DNA of 64,000 bases from Hirudo medicinalis (taxonomy: Eukaryota; Annelida; Clitellata; Hirudinida; Hirudinidae): positions 19,838 to 83,837 of the forward strand of contig MPNW01000063.1 in assembly GCA_011800805.1 (NCBI GenBank), in the 5' to 3' direction. Shown here piece after piece: positions 1-34,740 of this stretch (position 1 is its first letter; each line of letters begins with the position of its first letter). A model generated the notes under the pieces. That model made no database searches, had not been told where the DNA came from, and worked only from the letters and a program-made list of their open reading frames with translations. The position numbers were made by a program, and so were the translations under genes.

Positions 1-66
1 TTGTTGTTGTTGTTGTTGTTGTTGTTGTTGCTGCTGCTGTTGTTGTTGTTGTTGTTGTTGTTGTTG
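1..66. repeat. (TTG)n microsatellite at window edge
   Basis: Nearly pure TTG repeat with a few CTG interruptions, cut by the left edge of the window. A short ATT run follows at about 125-165. No gene is visible in the first 500 bases apart from a splice-acceptor-like tract on the minus strand near 325. Confidence 0.9.
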
Positions 67-505
67 CTATTACAGAGACAAAACATTGTAATGTAATTTT
101 TCAACAAAATTAAGTGAATAAATGGAATTATTACTATTATTATTATTATTATTATTATTAATATTGTTGTTGCTATGGCAACTAATAAAAATAAACATAG
201 TAATTATTGTTGTTATCGCTGTTGCCATGGTGACTATGACAACACAACACAACAGCAACACATTCTTCAACCTGCTGATCCAGGGTTTGTCCACGACGGG
301 GACAGTACTTCGAGAACCTGAAAGATGGAGTGAAGGGTCATTTTAAAGCATTCTAAGACAATTTATTATTATTATTAATATCGGGATTATTATTATTCGC
401 TAAATTTCAAAATTCATAATTATTTAGAAAATTAAAATTGACGACGATTGATGATGGCGACGATAATGGTGATGATGATGATGATGATGATGACGACTTT
501 TTAAC

Positions 506-724
506 CTTTAACCCTTCCAGGGTTTCGACGAGGGCGGCACGAGCCCTTTCCACGTCATCTTTTGTCCCTTCGAGGTGGATAGAATGGCCCTGGTTGGTGG
601 ACGACAAGCCGACCGCGGGGTGGTTGGAGAACACCTGAATGACGTCACACTTGAGAAGAAATTCACCGATGCCGAACGGGCACTGAACCGTTGTCTTGGT
701 GTAGTCGTTCAACTGTAATGATGA

Positions 725-758
<34 letters not shown>

Positions 759-1112
759 GATGATGATGATGATGATGACGACGACGACGACGACGGTGAT
801 GATGATGATGACGGTGGTAGATGATGATAACGATTGTGATTGCAGTAGTGATGGTGAAGTAACGATGATAATAGCGACGAAGACAACGACGATGGTGATG
901 ACGATGTCTACGATGGTCATCACCTTGGGACTAATGTCACAGATAGCGGTGGTCAGTTGTCTGCGCACTCCTTTAAACAGCACCGTGTCAGAGGCATGGT
1001 CAGGGACTTGGACACCAACAGGAACGTCTGACCAGCTCAGAAACCTCAGTAGGTTGAACTGGAACGTTTTCGGAACCTCCACCGACAAGCTGATGACCTT
1101 CGTGTCAGGGTC
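506..1112 (-). CDS. Fragment of an unidentified gene with tandem degenerate KH-like repeats
   Basis: Two good minus-strand exons: 1112-924 (63 codons) and 712-506 (69 codons). Both begin and end in phase 0, with an acceptor tacag before 712 and donors AAG|GTGATG at 924 and AAG|GTTAAA at 506. Each encodes one repeat-sized unit: beta strand starting near SVEVPK or TVQCPF, a hydrophobic helix, then VLFKG or IHLEG followed by an Ala/Val-rich helix (VERARAALVETLEG). That is the strand-helix-strand-helix order of KH domains, but neither unit has a GXXG loop. The closest family pattern I recall is vigilin, which has phase-matched KH exons. Possible further exons upstream (minus) lie near 1400-1350, 1640-1561 and 2015-1975, but I could not join them with confidence. 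The 3' end may lie near 325-270. The identification is weak. Confidence 0.4.
719..800. repeat. GAT/GTG-type microsatellite
   Basis: Runs of GAT, GTG and GAC between the two KH-like exons. Similar GAT or ATC runs occur at 468-495, 1185-1200 and 1262-1290. They create long artificial His-, Met- or Asp-rich open frames that should not be called genes. Confidence 0.85.
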
Positions 1113-1262
1113 CTGTCAAGGTCGAATGAATTTCGAGAGATTGGGCGAATGACGTTGAATAGTTGAACTGAATATCGTCATCGTCATCATCATCATCATC
1201 ACAATTACTGATATCATCATCACAGTTATCTTCATTGTCAATAACGTCGTCCTCGACTTAAC

Positions 1263-1293
<31 letters not shown>

Positions 1294-1795
1294 CTTTTCC
1301 AGTAAGAGTGGATTTTCCACTCAAAACAACCCGAACAACGTTGAACTTCTGACCTCATGATCCATTCGTCCTTCACCTTCCTCAACCAGAGACATGCGCA
1401 GTCTGAAGTACTGAAACGGACCATGTCGCCGTGTCAACGAGGAAGATGGCCGGCAATGATGACAATGACGTCGATTCGATTATTAATAGTTAATAAAATA
1501 GTAAATAATAAATAATATTTATAAAATAGTTAATTAATCGTAACTAATTAACAACAGGTGAGGAAAGCAATCCGGAGAGCTTAAGGTTCGACCGCGACAT
1601 TTCCACAAGTGCATGGAAATATTCAGGTGTCGGTGTGTCCAGGTGATGTTTAGCTACCGTTATCATCTTTATCATCATCAGCAACAACAACAACAACATC
1701 GTCATCATCGTCACGAGGTAATAATTATCATAATTTCCATCGTACGTTACGGTTACGGTTATCATCGAGATGGAGATATCATTGTCATCAATATT

Positions 1796-1962
1796 CTTCA
1801 TCAGTCATCATAGTCATCATCATCATCATTATCATCGTTACCATCATTATCATCGTCACCACCATTATCATCATCACCACCATTATCATCGTCACCATCA
1901 TTATCATCGTCACCACCATTATCATCATCACCACCATTATCATCGTCACCATCATCATGATT
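1796..1962. repeat. (ATC/ACC)n minisatellite
   Basis: Tandem array of a unit like ccattatcatcatcac with CGT/CAT variants, about 165 bp. It opens His/Tyr-rich and Met/Ile-rich frames on opposite strands; neither is credible as a protein. Confidence 0.85.
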
Positions 1963-2139
1963 GTTACCCTCTCGAAGAACTTGCAGCGATTCCTGATGAC
2001 GTCATCAGTCTGTTGACCGGTGATGATGATGATGATCCTTCTATCATCTTCCAACTTGATCAAGAACACTACAACGACAGCAACTTGCATTCAGTACGAT
2101 CTACAGACCACCTACGATGTATCCTTAATGAATGTTAAT

Positions 2140-3327
2140 TAGGTCTTTGAAATGTTAATTTATGTTGATTCATGCACGGTTTTTGGCCACTCACGTCCTC
2201 CTCCAATCGGGTCGTTCAGAAGTTCATCGTCGTTTGGCGCCAAAGATGGCAGACAAAAAATCTTCCGGAAATTAAAATATAATGCATTGCATGTCTTAAT
2301 ATTATTATTTGTAATATTATTAGTTATATATTCATAATTTCTTTATGTATATTTTATTTGGAACATTTTCTACACTAATTTTCGCGAATTGAGTCCTCAA
2401 ACGTGGAAATGGATTTATAAGCTACTGAAAAATCAATTTATAAATGTTTTTATGATCTAATTTCTGCTCCTATATGTTTATCAAGTAAATAATATCGTCA
2501 ATGTCGAAACCACAAAGTCAAGCTCCAACAAGTTGTTCACAGAGCCAAATATTTGTTCGCTAAATTGAAATACCAACTCTAAATTAAATTTATTCTTGCA
2601 AATATTCAAACTTCCGAATGAAATGCATAATGGGGCTTAAATCAACGAATGCATAAATTAGCTGGAAAATTCAGAAACCAAACACTGAAAACCTCCACGT
2701 CGAAAGGCGTTTTTTCTTTGAGAATCTTCATTTCAACAAATTCAAATTCGCAACTCTTCGGGTCAATTTGAGACTAACTAGCAACACATTTCTACTAAAA
2801 TTATCGAGCAGAAGAATATTTTCGCTTCCAACTCTAAAATTCCCCCTTTCTGTCTGAATTAAAATTGACTTTCTTCCCGCTGAGCTCCTGGCCAAACTGA
2901 AATTTTCAGGAGTGGTGCCTAAGTTGTACAACAAGTTCAAGTACAACACATCAAGGCACTGCACACATTTTGAAATGTTCAATTTAAATGTTAAAACTAA
3001 CTTTTAAAGAATTACGCAATTTAAAAGTATTCTAGGTTAACCTATTCTCGGCAATTAATAAGTAAAAACTAGAGTTATATCTGATATTTCGGCGAAAATT
3101 AGAATGTTTTAGAATTCACATTTATATCTTAGTTTCTTATGAGTTTTTGAAAATTTAAACTCCACACTACAAGTCTAAAATTTAAACTTTTAAAGATTTG
3201 TACAATTTTTAGTTTGTTTACAACACATTACCGTCAGAATCTTTTGGGCGCCAGTCTAAAAAGTACTCAATGTTTTGATCGCGAGAGTTATCTCCGAACA
3301 CAAAATATAACTTATTTATTGTCCTCA
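2140..3327. other. AT-rich intergenic region upstream of POLE
   Basis: No exon with flanking splice signals or recognisable protein was found here. The region is AT-rich and should contain the POLE promoter and 5'UTR, but I see no clear TATA box or other motif. A minus-strand frame at 2728-2982 has no splice context or family resemblance. Confidence 0.5.
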
Positions 3328-26025
<22,698 letters not shown>

Positions 26026-26321
26026 TATTCATCAAACCTTTTTTTTCCCCTAACAAAGGTAATTGACTCATTTCTCCCTTAAAACTAGTTCACTAACCAT
26101 CACCGCCATAGCTCCGTCAGTACTCCGTCTGAGCATGATCACTAGCACGCCGAGATGTGAGTCATACGATTTTTTTCCATTGCAGCAAAATCCGTACCCC
26201 CGAGAGCCTCGACACCAGGCAGGAGCTGAAGACCCCGCTCTTGTGGACTCCTTCTGCCCGTTGCTGCCGCGGTATTTTTTTGTCGCGCAGTCTTTTTTCA
26301 CAAGTTATTTTTCGCGTTGTA

Positions 26322-26327
26322 AATAAA
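26322..26327 (+). promoter_or_regulatory. POLE: Putative POLE polyadenylation signal
   Basis: AATAAA about 300 bases after the POLE stop codon, the first such hexamer on this strand downstream. Confidence 0.5.
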
Positions 26328-26452
26328 TCCTTAAAAATCTACTCGATCTTGGCTTTTATTGGGCCCACTCGCACGAACACCAGCTGCTAATAGCACGGTT
26401 ACGACGGACCGAGTGAACGATGATAAGACTAGCACGTCTTCAGAAATGTGTT

Positions 26453-26458
26453 TTTATT
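26453..26458 (-). promoter_or_regulatory. Putative polyadenylation signal of the GPI-protein gene
   Basis: AATAAA on the minus strand, 557 bases after the stop at 27015. It would place the two convergent 3' ends about 130 bases apart. The stretch 26328-27014 is otherwise without a gene and probably 3'UTR. Confidence 0.4.
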
Positions 26459-27014
26459 CCATTAAAGCCGTGATCATGACAGCGAATCAAAAAACACAAA
26501 AAATATGACAAACAGACAAGCCAAATTCGTCCAAATCGAATCGATAAAACAGACAGGGAAAAGAGAGAGGAATGTATGTGCCGTGACGGTCGGTCGTCAG
26601 TCAGTGACGATCGTACGGAGCTGATCCTAATGCGAAGCAGACTCAATAGCCATTAGCCTGGAGATGATCCTAGAAGTTTATGGCTGGCGAGCCTAGCTGC
26701 TCGTATTTATACGATTTATAACGTATTTACAATCGCATCCGATTAGAGCGCCAACGATACGAGATATGCAAAATGAATGTGAATCAATGCAAAGCCAAGG
26801 AACGCGGAGAACGAGGAACTCAACTGCCGGATAATCGCATAAGCTGATCGCCGACAACGTCATGATCATCGTCAACCGCTTCCTCCGCCATATTCCAAAT
26901 ATTGCAAACACCAAACGACACAATGATTGAACGAAAAAAAAACACGATATCTTTGCTCATTCAAGCTTCAATGAAGGCTAACGTAAAGTCCCCCTTCTCC
27001 GATCTCCTGCTGGC

Positions 27015-28153
27015 TCACAGCATAGAGTAAACAACGCAAACCAACATGGCGAGAGCCGCTTCAGTTCCGGTGATGCGAATTCCTGCTGATTTGGTTGTCG
27101 TGAGTGGTTTCTAAAATAACATACATGCAAAATTAATTAACAATAAATTAATTCGTCAATTTAAAAATTAATTATTAATTTTTCTTTAAAGACTACGGCA
27201 GAAAGATCTCCTATGTCCGTGTTTGAGACTAGAATGTCAACGCAGACGAAAATGCGACCGTCGGGCAAATAAAAATACATTTTAAAATCTGCCTAATTAA
27301 TGCTTAAACAAAAAAAATCGTCTCATTTGATTCGTATTCAACTGTTAATCGAAGCAGAAATACGATCGTGACCGATTGTGGTGATGATGATGATGATGAT
27401 GAAATCGATGCGTTCTTTGTGCAGCGAATTTATTCTTTACGAATCCATTTTCAACAATTTAATCGACAAAATGCAGGTATAAATTAGAAATAAATACAAT
27501 TGTTGATTAAGTGATGGCCTCAGATGTGACAGCGAGACAGAAATTGACAAGGAATGGAGAAGCGGGCTTAGTCAAGCGACTGTTGACAACATTCGTAGAA
27601 TTTGTGTGAACAGTTTTAAAATATTTTTAACAATGCAGGCAAAAACAAAACTCTTTTTAAGAATCCCTCAACTGGCAGTCGAACTTTCTGCAAAGTCAAT
27701 TAAGCATCGAAGCTTCTTTTATAGAAATAATTTCAAACTCACGCGAAACGATTTGCAATGCTAATATTAAATGGATGATGCGCATGTTAGAGACTTGAAT
27801 TTAAAATAAACTCACATGAAATATTTTGATTGTTCGTTATATTCCTTCTCACGAAACTTTAAATAAGAAATGTCGACACAATTAACAGAAATAAGTTAGC
27901 TTACCGCGGTAGTAGGATTGCTATCATTCTTGGCAGTAGTGAGGGTGCTGAGAATGGTAGACCTGGTGCCGGAAGACGTCCCTGTGCTCTCAGTGCCAGT
28001 TTTGGCGCCGCTGGCAGTAGTGGCAGCAGAATCAGCCTTTGGCGTCGTCCCTGGAGTCGCAGTCGAAGTCGTATCTTCGGCCAGTGTCACATAGGCCATG
28101 AGAAGGGAGAGATAAAACATGGAAATGACGATTTTCACGAATCCAGAATTCAT
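27015..28153 (-). CDS. Small secreted Ser/Thr-rich protein with GPI-type C-terminus (2 exons)
   Basis: Exon 1 is 28153-27905 (83 codons, donor GCG|GTAAGC) and exon 2 is 27110-27015 (acceptor attttag), joined in phase 0 for 114 residues. Residues 1-25 form a signal peptide (hydrophobic core VISMFYLSLLMAYVTLA). The middle, about residues 26-88, is almost all Thr, Ser, Ala, Gly and Pro, suited to O-glycosylation. The C-terminus ends in a 14-15-residue hydrophobic stretch (ALAMLVCVVYSML) after small residues SAG and TGTEA, which is the form of a GPI-anchor signal. There are no enzymatic motifs. I do not recognise the family; it resembles mucin-like or neural GPI proteins in architecture only. A TATA-like box and a 5'UTR donor lie upstream. 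Confidence 0.7.
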
Positions 28154-28718
28154 CCTGTTGATTTTTTTTTACTCGGAAGAAAACTTCTAATTGCAAGAGG
28201 TTGAAATTCTGGAAAAAGTTGACTTCGTTGGTCAGCAAACGGAGTTTACGCCAACATCATGGTTATCAAAAATGATTTACACATTACAGAATTCAAATTT
28301 ATGTTTACTTTTGACAAATAAACAAAAGTTTGTTATATAATTTGCTTTCGAGAATTACCCAAAAGCTTTCTCGGAAGTCTATAACGCTCGTAAAGCAACT
28401 CAAATATCAGACTAAAAATTACTCGTAAAGCAGCGACAAGTAATTCTAGAGTTTCAAAGTCGCACGATAATTGAAAAATCCACATTCACATTTACATAAA
28501 TAAATAATTAATTAATTTACCGGCCATTAATATTACTATATTATTATTTTTATTATTATTGTTATTAACTAACTAACTTATTAGTGGTCACTTTCAGATT
28601 AATTAACAATCTAATTGAACTCCGAATTAACTCCTCAAAGAACTTCTCGATAAAAATTGACAAAAATTGAAAATTCAAAAAAAAGAAATTCTCCTTAAAC
28701 AAAATCAAGCCATCCCAC

Positions 28719-28750
28719 CTCAAGTAGAGTCTGTCAGACAGTAAGTACTG
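28719..28750 (-). other. Possible 5'UTR exon of the GPI-protein gene
   Basis: Lies 27 bases and more downstream of a TATA-like element and ends in a donor GAG|GTGGGA at 28719. It could splice to an acceptor shortly upstream of the start codon at 28153 (minus strand ..caattag or ..ttccag near 28190-28215). Inference only. Confidence 0.3.
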
Positions 28751-28776
28751 AGCCGAGGACCGGAGACGTACAGCGT

Positions 28777-28783
28777 CCTTATA
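28777..28783 (-). promoter_or_regulatory. TATA-like box
   Basis: TATAAGG on the minus strand in a GC-richer context than its surroundings, about 630 bases upstream of the GPI-protein start codon. An X-box-like palindrome lies 32 bases further upstream. Confidence 0.35.
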
Positions 28784-28814
28784 TGTAGGGTCCCTCCCGC
28801 TCGTGCACTTTAGC

Positions 28815-28828
28815 GTATCCATGGCAAC
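28815..28828 (-). promoter_or_regulatory. X-box-like RFX site (one mismatch)
   Basis: gtatccatggcaac fits GTNRCC-N2-RGYAAC except at one position. RFX factors bind such imperfect palindromes at cilia and sensory genes. Position relative to the TATA-like box supports a promoter role; not proof. Confidence 0.3.
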
Positions 28829-28904
28829 GGGAACCTGCACGCGCACGCGTGTGATAACCGTTGCTAGACACGCACGAACTACTTTCGTGCAAGTTTCTCG
28901 GGTT

Positions 28905-28939
<35 letters not shown>

Positions 28940-29847
28940 ATGTGTTTGAAGTGTTTACGTTAGATACGACGTCACGTCATCATCATCTTCATCTTCTTCG
29001 TCGTCATCATCATCAGCAGCAGCTATGGCGGCACAAGATGATGTCACAATGATGTCGTGGGAGCAGCAGTGCCCACCTCATTATACAGCAATGTCGTCTG
29101 CTTGTTTTCTGCCGAGAGGCGGGAGACATTGGGTCCATCTGACGTACGCATGCTTAAGCATCGCTCTGAATTGATGAAAGAGTGCTTCGATGAATGAATG
29201 CACGGATGAATGAATGAACTTTGGTCAGACAAAAGTCGCCATCATGTTTGAGATATTGTTTTATTGATTTTATTTTACAACCATTCATAAATCGTATCGA
29301 GTCATGAACACACCATGAGCATACATACAATAGCCTTCGAGGAAGGTGTTTGTAGCAAGGCCTAGAGGTATTGTGTTCGAATCATGCTCAGGAAAGTGGT
29401 AGACTACTTGATTACTCATAAGTTATGCTGTACACATCGTTCTGTGATGCTCGAAAAAGCAGGATGAAAATCCGTTATCAGTAGCCGGAGATTCAAGAAA
29501 CATTGAAACTGTTTTTGCCTGAACCTTATTCATGCATTTTTTCATCCGTTCTCTCGCTCACTCACTTGCTCACTCACTCACCCACCCATCCACCAACCGA
29601 CCCATGCCAATCAATCATTCATTCATGCATTCTTTAATTCATGCGCTCATTAATTCACCCATGCGCTCATTAATTCTTCAGCGTGTTTTCCCATCTCGTT
29701 CTTACCCCCAAAGTTTGTCCAGGCCAGTTAAACGATTTCGAAATGAGTTCCATCGACTAACGTACGACGCAGTAGTGCCAAATGACTTTCCTGTTTGTCA
29801 TGAGAGGAACTCAAACCTATGACAGCAAAACACGTGATTCTCTGCTT

Positions 29848-30128
<281 letters not shown>

Positions 30129-30348
30129 TGAGAATCTGAACACAAAAAATGTCTTCCGTGAGAGGCCAAATTACGACCAAACAAACATGTTTGCTTTCTG
30201 ACCCACCCATCTCCATCGCCGGTGCTATGTCCAGCGGATGCACCGATCGATAAAGCCGATGCTCATTTAGCTCTATTATCAGATTTAACGGATTAAAACA
30301 TCCGACTGGATTTAACAACGTACCCTACTCCACTCCACCTCATCCTAG

Positions 30349-30960
30349 GTCTTGTACCTCATCAATGCACTCGGTCAGATCTTCCTACTGGAGGCATTCT
30401 TGAAGATAGACTTCCATCTTTACGGCGTACACGTCATGGAGCGCCTTGCCCGCGGCATGGACTGGTCTCACTCGGACAAGTTCCCCAGGGTCACCCTCTG
30501 CGAGTTCGAAATCAGACAGCACTCACGGATGCACAATTACATCGTCCAATGCGCTCTGACGATCAACCTCTTCAATGAAAAGCTCTTCATCTTCGTCTGG
30601 TTCTGGTACGTGTTCCTGGCCTTCATAACGGCTGTCAACGCTCTACGCTGGCTGTTCCGCTCCCTCTACTGGCCCGGGCACGTGCAGTACCTGAGGAAGC
30701 AGCTGAGGGCCTTCGACGCCACCCAGAGAGAGGCAGGCATCCTGGCCAAGTTCGCCGAGAATTACCTCCGCCGAGATGGCATGTTCATCATCAGGCTGAT
30801 CGGCAACAACATGGGAGAGGTGGTGGCCGGAGAAGTTATCTGCGGCCTCTGGAATAACTACAGCATGGAGAGGCGGTCCATTGCCGAGAAGTCCGGACGC
30901 AAGGCACTCAACAAGGCCTCCAGGGCGACCTCAGGGGCGCACCGAATGGAGGTTGTCTGA
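30349..30960 (+). CDS. Innexin, C-terminal half (5' part not found)
   Basis: Gap-junction channel subunit of invertebrates (pannexin superfamily). The exon opens at an acceptor catcctag and runs 203 residues to a TGA. It starts in the third membrane segment (LYLINALGQIFLLEAFL). It continues through the second extracellular loop with the family sequence FPRVTLCEFEIRQ and the two conserved loop cysteines (residues 51 and 68 of the fragment), then NLFNEKLFIF and the fourth membrane segment (residues 79-99). A cytoplasmic tail of about 100 residues follows. FPRVTLC and the NLFNEK block are typical of annelid and mollusc innexins. The N-terminal half, with two membrane segments and the first loop, should lie upstream; none is visible and the gap at 30001 is only 350 bases away. 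Confidence 0.9.
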   Translation, partial: VLYLINALGQIFLLEAFLKIDFHLYGVHVMERLARGMDWSHSDKFPRVTLCEFEIRQHSRMHNYIVQCALTINLFNEKLFIFVWFWYVFLAFITAVNALRWLFRSLYWPGHVQYLRKQLRAFDATQREAGILAKFAENYLRRDGMFIIRLIGNNMGEVVAGEVICGLWNNYSMERRSIAEKSGRKALNKASRATSGAHRMEVV

Positions 30961-31297
30961 CGGAATGAATGCTATGGAGTGATGGATTGAGAGAAAAAAA
31001 GAAGAAAGGAAAAACCAATTTTGAATCGAATCATTCCAACTGGAAAACAATTGTATTCAATAATCCAGTCACTTCGTCATCGACGTCACCATCGTCATCG
31101 TCATCATCACCATCTTCATCATCACCGTCTTCATCATCACCATCGTCATCATCACCATCGCCATCGTCATCATCACCGTCTTCATCATCACCATCATCAT
31201 AACCGTCTTCATCACCGTCGTCATCATTACCACCCCCACTCTGTCTTAAAGATTCCAATCGCCCACGGAGCCCCAGCGATCCTGAATCATCATCATC
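30961..31297. repeat. (ATC/CGT)n repeats downstream of the innexin
   Basis: From 31080 the sequence is mostly catcgtcatc/ttcatcatcacc repeats. Presumably 3'UTR or intergenic. No gene. Confidence 0.75.
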
Positions 31298-31301
31298 ATC
31301 A

Positions 31302-31511
31302 GTATTGAAACGTCACATTGGCGATCCATTTCCAAGGCCGTCGGTCGCATAGACGTCCACAAATTCGGTAGCCCGGGAAGCTCCACTCCGAATGACGATC
31401 CGAGGATTTCGGAGGAGTCCGGCCACAAATTATCGTAGTTGGCATGACAACGGCTGGGCTGTCTTCTTCCGCGGCACGTACGACGACCTGGAAAGCCCAG
31501 TGCCCCCGAGG
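31302..31511 (+). other. Exon-like segment of unknown gene with a possible frame break
   Basis: After an acceptor-like catcatcatcag at 31301 one frame reads [20 protein letters not shown] and continues to a TAG near 31436. From there another frame, one base on, reads [20 protein letters not shown] to a donor CCGAG|GTGGGT at 31512. GC content and amino-acid texture are coding-like in both halves, so a single-base error could join them. I do not recognise the protein and found no convincing partner exon; a weak candidate starts at 31830. Confidence 0.3.
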
Positions 31512-31623
31512 TGGGTGGGTGGATGGGGATTTTGAGTTCGGTTTCGAGGTATTTTTGGGTCTCGTCGAGTTTTCGTTTCTTCTATCTGAGCGCGCGTGTG
31601 AGCGTGTGAGTGTGTGTGTGTGT

Positions 31624-31758
31624 GTTTTGGTTGATTGGTTGGTTGGTTGGTTGGTTGGTTGGTTGGTTGGATGGTTGGTTGGTTGGATGGTTGGTTGGTT
31701 GGTTGGTTGGTTGGTTGGATGGTTGGTTGGTTGATTGGTTGGCTATTTGGTTGGTTGG
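31624..31758 (+). repeat. (TTGG)n tetranucleotide array
   Basis: About 33 copies of ggtt with occasional ggatgg interruptions, preceded by a short (TG)n. The opposite strand gives an Asn-Gln-Pro-Thr repeat frame that is not a gene. Confidence 0.95.
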
Positions 31759-31839
31759 TCACAATTACAAATCACGGGCACCAACCTCAAGCTGCACATA
31801 ACACGTAGAAGTCCTCTTCCTGTTGGCAGGCCTTGACCT

Positions 31840-32219
31840 GGTTTCTGTGAAACAACTAAAGTTTCATTCAAATGCATTTGCCGACCCACTTGCACAATAG
31901 GTCAATCCAAATATTTATTAACAATCGGAGGAACTCCATTCTTGACTCTTGATTTACTCGGAGTGGCATAAACTTTGCCAGTGAATTGGCTCGTCTTTCA
32001 CAAAGGAATGCGAGGGAATTTGCCAGTTGAATTTTCCAAGAATACAGTCGAGTGTGTGGAAGTGGAGCAAGTTGAAGCTGTTCGCCATTTTATCGAGTTG
32101 CTCTTTATCAAAACAATCACTTGATAAATAGGAAGATACTGCGGAAGATTTCAGACGTTATTATCATCACCATCGTCATCGTCATGTTCATCATCGTGGT
32201 GGTGACGACGACGACGATT

Positions 32220-32259
<40 letters not shown>

Positions 32260-32399
32260 TGGTGACTAAGAGGAGACTGATGCACCATCAGCTAAAGTAG
32301 TTCTAGGATCGAATAAATCGACACCCGGCAGTTACCATTTCGTGATGTCACTTCCTGCTATCGAAGTTGGATATCATCATCATCACCACCACCACCACC

Positions 32400-32454
<55 letters not shown>

Positions 32455-34740
32455 CCACCACAACCACTACCATCATCATCATCACTAACATTATCACCAC
32501 CATCATTAGGGCCGTCATCGCCTGTTCATTCGTCATTTCTCATTGTGACTCATTGGAACTTATTCATTCAACGAAAACAACAGTAATCATGATTGCATTC
32601 GTGTTTGTATCAGTCCGTTTGTTTGCCCTTTTTCATTTGTAAGCATTCCTTGAGTTCGAGAACAACAACATTCAGTTGAATGTGAATTTGAATGTCATCC
32701 CCATTTCGTATGCACACTTTCAGAAGCTAATGAATATTTATTAGCGTCATGCATCTGAAATTTGTTTGTCTTTCGGATTCTCGCCTCTTCTCCTTGATCC
32801 TCTCACTAGCATCATCATCATCATCTCTCTCTCTTTCACGACGGAAGGCGTAAGTGCTCGTTGTCATGGCGACCCCGCAGGTCCGGACAGGTGGTCATTC
32901 ACCTGGGGTTTTGGCCAGGGAAAAGGGGAGGGGATGAGTGGGAAAAACGAAATCCAATCATTACCAACACCATCACCTTTACTATCTTCATTATCGCCAT
33001 TAAAAATACAATTCAAAATACTGATTCAGAATGGCCAGCGAATCACCGGGCGCCCTCAGGAATTCATATCACATCAGCAGACGATGATAAAGTTTTATTT
33101 GCCTCTCGAACGAACTGATAACGTAATCGTTAGCAAACCGTCCCGTTCCCGTCGATGATAACGGACTGCTTCTGTGTATCACTTATCGATTCAACTAGAC
33201 TCAAAAACATTTGGTACTGAAGACATTTGAGACGCTGTTTTTCGAAATCAACATTAATCGAAAATACTGATCTTCTTGTTAAATACTTGATTGTATTTTA
33301 ACATACACAGTAAATTAAATCTTTTTGTATTATTGTTTTTTAAATGTTTTATTTTCTTCGAGTCAAGAGTTCAGAAGTGTTCAAGTGTTCTTAGCGACTC
33401 ATTTGAAAACATTCCTTGAAATGTCAGAGCTGTCCAAAAAAGGTGATCAAAAAGGCAACTGTAAGACCACTAAGGGCAAGTAACGGGCATGTCCTATCCA
33501 CCGAGATCGGCAGATAAAGTTGGCTGAATCCGCCACAATTATGAATTAAGGTTGAAAAAAGTCTATTTGGAGATTTCAAGGAGTGTGTTTTTCCTAAACT
33601 GGAAAAATCTTTAAAAGCGTTCTCCTTGCTTTGGGAATGGATTCCTCATTTACTTGTAGCATTGATTCCTCGTTCTGAAATCCCAATAACCGCGCTTCAC
33701 TGTCTAACGACTGCCGTAGTGGTTCAATCGATTCCTTGCACGCGGAAAATAAGGTGAAAATAAGGTCAGCCGTGGTTTTTATAAACCGTCTTTCCTATAA
33801 TAAGAGAATACTCAAATGGTTGGTTGGGGAATGCCACTTCCCTGACCTTTCCCTTGTCAAGGTCAGTTAAACCACTAGTCAAACATGTCCTCAACTTTGA
33901 AACTGAAAGGTCTTCAACTGATTTCGGAAGAACTTTTGGAAAGTTTGGCGCCTCCCCCGGAGACAAGTAAAATGGTGTTCCTATCCTCATGTGCTAAGGA
34001 ATCCTAAGAAACCTGGTCAACATCACTCTACCTTTCACCTGGTCTCAAAACCAGCGGGATTGAAATTGGTCGTAAAAATTATTTTTGGCAGCAGGTAGAC
34101 ATCATGTGCTTCTTTATTTGTAAGAAGATAATTTGATGATTTAATTGTTATTCAATTCAGACTAGAAGTTGATTCATGATGTCGTGCAAACGGAACATTA
34201 GTATACTTCACGTGCGAGTGTTTTTATTATTTTTGTCTTGTGACGGATGTAGCGCTATCTTTTTGTCTGTGATTTCTTCCTTCACGTTCGTTGTTCATTG
34301 TTAGCTGTTAGTTAAAGTAATTAGCATATGCTAAGTTATTTGAATACTCCATCCATCCATCCATCCATCCATCCATCCGTCTGTCTATTGAATAGCGCCA
34401 AAATATCAATACGTTTGTAGTTGCAACCAGCAAATAACTACAAGTGGATTTCGATTCAATGTTTGACGAACAAAATAAAAAATACATGAATTTTCCATCG
34501 ATCTTGTAGACAGCCGATTGTCGGAAGAACCCATCCGTACGTCTTTCGTCGACCATTCATCCATCAACCCATCCATCCATCAACCCATCCACCCACCATC
34601 CATCCATCCATCCATCCATCCACCCATCAGTCTCTCACAGCCATCGAAATCCTCTCGACACGAAGCTTCATCTCTTCATCACCTTTGTTGTTTCATATCC
34701 TGAAGAAATTCGTCTTTAAAGACGTGCACTTTAATGAATC
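31840..34740. other. Intergenic region, no supported gene
   Basis: Holds (ATC)n and (GAT)n arrays at 32160-32260 and 32370-32490 and AT-rich unique DNA. A 20-codon plus-strand frame at 33421 and a 74-codon minus-strand frame at 33766-33990 have no splice context or family match. Short CATC repeats lie at 34351-34378. Confidence 0.5.
34556..34626 (+). repeat. (CATC)n tetranucleotide repeat
   Basis: CCATCCATCCA arrays with small interruptions. Confidence 0.85.

Noticed and set aside
28565..28846. 93-codon minus-strand frame
   Set aside because: AT-rich, hydrophobic, no homology; it overlaps the likely TATA box and 5'UTR of the GPI-protein gene.
33421..33483. 20-codon Lys-rich plus-strand frame
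   Set aside because: Too short to support without transcripts or conservation, and no family resemblance.
33766..33990. 74-codon minus-strand frame, possibly a transposon fragment
   Set aside because: No recognisable transposase, reverse transcriptase or gag motif and no flanking repeats.
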